A stretch of DNA of 33,424 nt, taken from contig JAIRYV010000002.1 of NCBI GenBank assembly GCA_031267685.1, forward strand, positions 1 to 33,424, read 5' to 3'. A program made the translations under genes and the position numbers. The notes beneath the pieces are model-generated. The model did not search any database. It saw only the letters and a program-made list of their open reading frames with translations, and was not told the DNA's origin. Source of the stretch: Treponema sp. Its GTDB lineage: Bacteria; Spirochaetota; Spirochaetia; Treponematales; Breznakiellaceae. Positions 31,023 through 33,424 of this stretch are shown here, in pieces (positions within the stretch are counted from its first letter, which is position 1; each line of letters begins with the position of its first letter).

Positions 31023-31724
31023 ATGGCAATGAAATATAAAATCGCATACACGGAAAAACGAAAAAACGCGTATCTGGTTGTCTGGATCTTGCTCTGGTTC
31101 TTCGTGTTCTACCTGTCGTATACCCTGCTGACGTCCTTTGTCTTTTCAACCAGAGCCTTGGAAAACGATACTATGCGCCCAGAACTTCAGGCAGGGGATC
31201 GCTTCATCGCTTCCTCCTACAGCTCCCTGCTGAGCCGAACCTTGCCGCTTCACTATGGAAACATCGTCGTCATTGACAAGAGCAGGCAGAAATCGATCAG
31301 CCTCGTTGACAACCTCCTTGAGGGTGCAGTGCGTTTCTTCACTGCTCAACAGGTCAGCTTCTTGAAACAGGACGAAGATTTGTACATAAAGCGGGTGGTC
31401 GGACTGCCCGGAGACGAAATCACCATGACAAACTACGTTTTCCGCGTGAAACGTCGCGGCGATCCCTACAGCTACACCGAATTTGAGCTTGCCGAGAAGC
31501 CCTACGATGTTACCATCCCCCCTGGCTTGGCATTCTGGGACGAGGCCCTGCCTTTTTCCGGCAACATGGGGCCAATACTGCTGGGCGATAACGAATGTTT
31601 CGTACTTTCCGACGACCGGAATAACACCAATGACTCCCGCACATGGGGTCCACTATCACTCGACCTCATAGCAGGTAAGGTAGTCTTTCGCTACTGGCCA
31701 CTCTTCCGCATTGGGATACCGTAA
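31023..31724 (+). CDS. Signal peptidase I paralogue with Thr in the nucleophile position
   Basis: This 233-residue protein is clearly of the S26 signal peptidase family: membrane segment at residues ~18-40, Lys123 in LYIKRVVGLPGDEI, and box E ILLGDNECFVLSDDRNNTNDSRTWGPL. Where active enzymes have P-S-G-S-M, this one reads L-E-N-D-T-M, so Thr50 replaces the nucleophilic Ser. The protein may use Thr as nucleophile, have altered specificity, or be an inactive partner. ATG 31023 lies 4 nt after the lepB stop; hemW begins directly after its stop. All other conserved boxes are intact, so this does not look like a decaying gene. Confidence 0.88.
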   Translation: MAMKYKIAYTEKRKNAYLVVWILLWFFVFYLSYTLLTSFVFSTRALENDTMRPELQAGDRFIASSYSSLLSRTLPLHYGNIVVIDKSRQKSISLVDNLLEGAVRFFTAQQVSFLKQDEDLYIKRVVGLPGDEITMTNYVFRVKRRGDPYSYTEFELAEKPYDVTIPPGLAFWDEALPFSGNMGPILLGDNECFVLSDDRNNTNDSRTWGPLSLDLIAGKVVFRYWPLFRIGIP

Positions 31725-31725
31725 C

Positions 31726-32895
31726 GTGCGTTCCGCCTCGCTTTATCTGCATATCCCCTTTTGTGTACGTAAATGCGCATACTGCGACTTTTACTCGGTT
31801 CCGTGCAAGCGCGATGATCCGCGTCTTGATGCCCTTGTTGAGCGTCTGCTTGACGACGCTGGACGCTGGGTTCACGACTTTGGCATCGAACGCATCCCCA
31901 CGCTGTACATCGGCGGAGGAACGCCATCTCTGCTCGGTGCAGTACGGATAGCGCGGCTCTTAAGCGGACTGGGGCAGCTGTGGCAAGAAGCGCCAGATGA
32001 GCTTACTGTCGAGCTTAATCCTGAATCCCTTGATAAGGCGTTGCTCATGGCCTGCCGTAACAACGGCGTTACGCGAATCAGCGTGGGAGTGCAGAGCTTT
32101 TACGAGCCATCCCGCGCTGCCATCTATCGTGCTGGATCCGCCGCGCGCGTGCTGGAATGCCTCGACATGGTTCAGCGTGTATTTGGAACAGCGTTTTCCG
32201 CTGATCTCATCACGGGCCTGCCATTTCAGGATGAAACGATATTACTCAAAGATATTAAAACGCTTCTTGCCTATCAGCCCGCGCACATTTCCCTGTATGC
32301 GCTCACGCTTGAGCCAGATACGCCGCTGGCGCACATGGCGCAACAGGACAAGCGTTTACTTCCCGCGCCAGAACGTGCTGATGCGCTCTACATAGCAGGC
32401 CGAGACGCACTTGAGCAGGCTGGCTATAGTCAGTACGAGGTATCCAACTTCGCGCTGCATAAAAAACGTGGGGCGCACAACATACGCTATTGGCGTATGG
32501 AAAACTGGCTAGGCTTTGGCCCGTCTGCTTCTTCCACGATGATAGACGACGATAGCGGCACAGGTATCCGTTACACATGGAAACGCGACGTTGATGCCTA
32601 CCTTACTGGAAGCGCCCCGCTCGCGGAGCGCCTTGACCAGCTTATTCTTATGAAGGAAACGCTGCTCATGGGTTTTCGGTATAGTGACGGCCCTGACCTT
32701 GCCCTATTTCAGAAACGCTTTGGTCAGTCCCTTGAGGCATGCATCCCGCGCAGTCTAGCCGTGTGGCAAAGTCTGCTCGTCAATTCACCCGTACATTGTG
32801 CGCTTAGCAAAGACGGCCTGCTTCTGCTTGATCGTTTTTTACTCGATATTTTTACAGAACTGGATGCTAATATGCTTGACACGATTCGCACATAG
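31726..32895 (+). CDS. hemW: Radical SAM heme chaperone HemW
   Basis: This 389-residue protein belongs to the HemN/HemW radical SAM family. The cluster motif is CVRKCAYCDF (CxxxCxxC followed by Asp-Phe), the form seen in HemW rather than in coproporphyrinogen dehydrogenase HemN, which has a fourth Cys. It also has LYIGGGTPS, the SVGVQSF strand, DLITGLP and HNIRYW. HemW binds haem and passes it to target proteins. I chose GTG 31726 with GGGA about 9 nt upstream, which gives the usual N-terminus (SLYLHIPFC); TTG 31711 would overlap the signal peptidase gene. The 3' end carries the -35 element of the tRNA-Pro promoter. Confidence 0.93.
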   Translation: MRSASLYLHIPFCVRKCAYCDFYSVPCKRDDPRLDALVERLLDDAGRWVHDFGIERIPTLYIGGGTPSLLGAVRIARLLSGLGQLWQEAPDELTVELNPESLDKALLMACRNNGVTRISVGVQSFYEPSRAAIYRAGSAARVLECLDMVQRVFGTAFSADLITGLPFQDETILLKDIKTLLAYQPAHISLYALTLEPDTPLAHMAQQDKRLLPAPERADALYIAGRDALEQAGYSQYEVSNFALHKKRGAHNIRYWRMENWLGFGPSASSTMIDDDSGTGIRYTWKRDVDAYLTGSAPLAERLDQLILMKETLLMGFRYSDGPDLALFQKRFGQSLEACIPRSLAVWQSLLVNSPVHCALSKDGLLLLDRFLLDIFTELDANMLDTIRT

Positions 32896-32904
32896 TATTA
32901 TGGT
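32876..32904 (+). promoter_or_regulatory. Promoter of tRNA-Pro, overlapping the hemW 3' end
   Basis: A perfect -35 TTGACA (32876-32881) lies 17 nt before TATGGT (32899-32904), about 30 nt upstream of the tRNA. The -35 lies in the last codons of hemW. Confidence 0.6.
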
Positions 32905-32933
32905 TGTTTCTAACATCGTGTAGATTACTTAGC

Positions 32934-33007
32934 CGGGCAATAGCGCAGTTGGTTAGCGTACAAGTCTGGGGGACTTGGGGTCCCCGGTTCAAATCCGGGT
33001 TGCCCGA
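32934..33007 (+). tRNA. tRNA-Pro(GGG)
   Basis: This 74-nt tRNA folds fully: acceptor CGGGCAA with TTGCCCG; D stem GCGC/GCGT; anticodon stem CAAGT/ACTTG around the loop CTGGGGG, giving anticodon GGG; T stem CCCGG/CCGGG around TTCAAAT; discriminator A. The 3' CCA is not encoded. It decodes CCC and CCU proline codons. Confidence 0.95.
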
Positions 33008-33075
33008 CTAAGTAATCTAACGATTCCTGCCGGACCTGCTCAGAAAGTTGCCTAAGCCAGACACAGAAACGCTGC

Positions 33076-33104
33076 TTGACACGATTAAAATGCTTTACTA
33101 CACT
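33076..33104 (+). promoter_or_regulatory. Promoter of tRNA-Leu
   Basis: A perfect -35 TTGACA (33076-33081) lies 17 nt before TACACT (33099-33104), ending 8 nt before the tRNA. The -35 region (GCTTGACACGATT) is identical to that of tRNA-Pro 200 nt upstream. Confidence 0.65.
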
Positions 33105-33112
33105 TTTGCTAT

Positions 33113-33193
33113 GCGAGAGTGGTGAAATTGGCAGACACGCCAGACTTAGGATCTGGTGCTTTCAGCGTAGGGGTTCAAGTCCCCTCTCTCGCA
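33113..33193 (+). tRNA. tRNA-Leu(TAG)
   Basis: This 81-nt class II tRNA has acceptor GCGAGAG with CTCTCGC, anticodon stem CCAGA/TCTGG around the loop CTTAGGA (anticodon TAG), a short variable arm, and T stem AGGGG/CCCCT around TTCAAGT. The discriminator is A and CCA is not encoded. A T5 tract follows 2 nt later and may end transcription. It reads CUA and other CUN leucine codons. Confidence 0.95.
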
Positions 33194-33220
33194 GTTTTTC
33201 CGTCTGGGGTACTGTACTGA

Positions 33221-33325
33221 AACACCTTGATAGCCTCGTATCAAACACCTTGATAGCCTCGTATCAAACACCTTGATAGCCTCGTATCAAACACCTTGAT
33301 AGCCTCGTATCAAGCACCTTGATAG
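33221..33325. repeat. 23-nt tandem hairpin repeats, 4.6 copies
   Basis: Four copies of a 23-nt unit (33221-33243, 33244-33266, 33267-33289, 33290-33312) are identical, followed by a 13-nt partial copy with one change. Each unit contains TTGATA and TATCAA around a 6-nt loop, so the array can form four hairpins in a row. Confidence 0.95.
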
Positions 33326-33424
33326 TAGTGGCTAGTGGTTAGTGGCTAGTGCCTAGTGAGCGTCATTCGCTAACCGCTAAATTAGTGGCTAGTGGATTGG
33401 CTAACGATTAGCGAACATTGTCTA
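33326..33424. repeat. Low-complexity TAGTGGC-type repeats at the window edge
   Basis: Irregular copies of TAGTGGC or TAGTGGT, with short inverted partners (GCTAACCGCTAA, GCTAACGATTAGCG), continue from the 23-nt array to the end of the window. No gene is visible. The element probably continues past the edge. Confidence 0.6.

Overview
The window looks like chromosomal DNA from a spirochaete, most likely a treponeme of the GC-balanced, gut-associated kind. This is inference from gene content: a BMP-family binding protein with an RbsA-like ATPase, a lone PotD-type protein, an LplABC-type oligosaccharide importer, two adjacent DUF115 (MptE/Maf-like) proteins, DUF3842, an Rpn-type nuclease, an RlpA-like DPBB+SPOR protein and a PEGA+SUMF1 membrane protein. 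No rRNA, complete insertion sequence, prophage or CRISPR array was found.

Layout. 0.1-1.1 kb: Rpn/PD-(D/E)XK nuclease (-). 1.3-5.8 kb (+): BMP binding protein, its ATPase (no permease genes follow) and a repeat-rich DPBB+SPOR envelope protein. 5.8-9.2 kb: a 56-residue 2[4Fe-4S] ferredoxin (+); then VanZ-like, nitroreductase and class 1B dihydroorotate dehydrogenase (-), the last behind a long leader that can fold; then an RluA-type pseudouridine synthase (+). 9.2-10.4 kb: PotD-like protein with a two-way terminator. 10.4-13.8 kb (-): sugar importer operon (binding protein, two permeases). 13.8-14.8 kb: a repeat island made of a 21-nt unit repeated about 22 times, bracketed by two diverged ~120-bp direct repeats that each carry a TATAAT, a possible ribosome site and an ATG. 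14.8-17.3 kb (+): one protein joining an AraC-type regulator to a GH39 glycosidase, facing the importer. 17.4-21.9 kb: DUF3842 and a DEAD-box helicase (-), a tyrosine phosphatase and a uracil permease (+). 21.8-27.3 kb (-): two DUF115 paralogues, a small unknown and a large acidic repeat protein. 27.5-32.9 kb: FtsB/DivIC-like (+), smpB and PEGA-SUMF1 (-), two signal peptidase I paralogues and hemW (+). 32.9-33.4 kb: tRNA-Pro(GGG), tRNA-Leu(TAG), then 23-nt hairpin tandem repeats running to the window edge.

How the parts fit. The importer and the AraC-GH39 fusion probably form one carbohydrate-uptake unit. The three binding proteins all end their signal sequence in Ala-Gly-Gly rather than a lipobox Cys, so all three look like signal peptidase I substrates; two signal peptidase I paralogues are encoded here, the second with Thr in place of the nucleophilic Ser. 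The most unusual stretch is the repeat island at 13.9-14.8 kb.
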